A stretch of 6,802 nt of DNA from an uncultured Bacteroidales bacterium (GTDB taxonomy: Bacteria; Bacteroidota; Bacteroidia; Bacteroidales; P3): the NCBI GenBank assembly GCA_947176875.1, contig CAMWSI010000043.1, forward strand, positions 1 through 6,802, read 5' to 3'. Positions 6,351-6,802 of the stretch are shown here, in pieces. A program made the translations under genes and the position numbers. Each line of letters opens with the position of its first letter. The stretch's first letter is position 1. The notes beneath the pieces were generated by a model. That model was not told the DNA's origin, ran no database searches, and saw only the letters and a list, made by a program, of their open reading frames with translations.

Positions 6351-6802
6351 ATGAAAACGGACAATCTGAAAGAAGACGCCATCGATCTGGCGACGTTGAA
6401 TGTGTCGGTTTTATTCCGCAAATATTTCGTGCCCACGCTCCTGGGAATGCTCAGCATATCGGCCGTAACGGCGATTGACGGCATTTTCGTCGGACAGAGC
6501 GTAGGCAGCGACGGCATCGCGGCCATCAATATCTTCGCCCCCATGTTCATGATCTTCGCAGGCATCGGACTGATGGCCGGCATCGGCTGTTCGGTCGTGG
6601 CTTCAATCCATCTCGCGCAAGGCAAAATCAAAGTCGCCCGCCTGAACGTGACGCAGGCCATGACTTTTGCAACGGCGGTTGCGTTACTGTTCATCCTATT
6701 CATGACCGCTTTCCCGGATAAAACCGCCCGGCTGCTCGGCGCATCGGAACACTTGTTGCCGCTGGTAACGGACTACATGCTATGGTATATGCCGGCCATC
6801 AT
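6351..6802 (+). CDS. MATE-family efflux transporter (N-terminal part, cut by window edge)
   Basis: The first 150 codons of a multidrug and toxic compound extrusion (MATE) antiporter are present. These inner-membrane proteins exchange drugs or cationic compounds for Na+ or H+. A short cytoplasmic N-terminus (MKTDNLKEDAIDLATLN) leads into FVPTLLGMLSISAVTAIDGIFVGQ (27-50), the characteristic first helix with an acidic residue in the DGIFVGQ motif. It is followed by GSDGIAAINIFAP and a second and third helix with GIGLMAGIGCSVVASIHLAQG (71-91), then a fourth hydrophobic segment at 103-121. This MepA-like pattern is frequent among Bacteroidota. ATG 6351 is preceded by an A-rich stretch rather than a Shine-Dalgarno sequence, as is usual here. 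The gene is transcribed away from the suf operon. The full family length is about 450 residues, so roughly two thirds lie outside; the substrate cannot be predicted. Confidence 0.9.
   Translation, partial: MKTDNLKEDAIDLATLNVSVLFRKYFVPTLLGMLSISAVTAIDGIFVGQSVGSDGIAAINIFAPMFMIFAGIGLMAGIGCSVVASIHLAQGKIKVARLNVTQAMTFATAVALLFILFMTAFPDKTARLLGASEHLLPLVTDYMLWYMPAI

Noticed and set aside
6188..6703. Minus-strand frame of 171 codons opposite the MATE gene
   Set aside because: It is antisense to unmistakable MATE coding sequence and is Met/Ala/Ser-rich without motifs.

Overview
The window comes from a moderately GC-rich member of the Bacteroidota, most likely the order Bacteroidales; a Rikenellaceae/Alistipes-like source is only a guess from base composition and gene style. 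The evidence is promoter-like elements of the lineage's TAnnTTTG type, a SufB-SufC-SufD block of the form found in this phylum, and a large periplasmic TPR / transmembrane / cytoplasmic helix-turn-helix regulator, an architecture typical of Bacteroidota.

Layout. Most of the window is one leftward (minus-strand) gene run: sufB (5476 to 4007), a 162-nt structured spacer, sufC (3844 to 3089), sufD (3092 to 1935, ATGA overlap with sufC), then 9 nt later a TPR-HTH membrane protein that starts at 1925 and runs off the left edge after 641 codons. A small unrecognised minus-strand ORF (about 5934 to 5590) lies upstream of sufB, and an exact TAACTTTG promoter-type box lies inside its 3' end, about 145 nt before sufB. 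To the right is a divergent region of about 415 nt with a plus-strand promoter, a 14-bp dyad just upstream of it and a long folded leader. These lead into a MATE-family efflux gene that starts at 6351 and runs off the right edge.

How the genes work together. SufB, SufC and SufD should form the SufBC2D iron-sulfur cluster scaffold and its ATPase. All catalytic motifs checked are present: the SufC Walker A, signature, Walker B and H-loop, the SufB Cys399/Glu428 pair and SufD His302. The cysteine desulfurase (SufS) and sulfur-transfer protein that often follow sufD are not in the window. The position after sufD is occupied by the TPR-HTH protein, which from its spacing is probably co-transcribed. 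This link between a cluster-assembly operon and a membrane-bound regulator, a four-cysteine SufD tail, the sufB-sufC spacer hairpins and the folded MATE leader are the points most worth a second look. No mobile element, CRISPR array, tRNA or rRNA was recognised.
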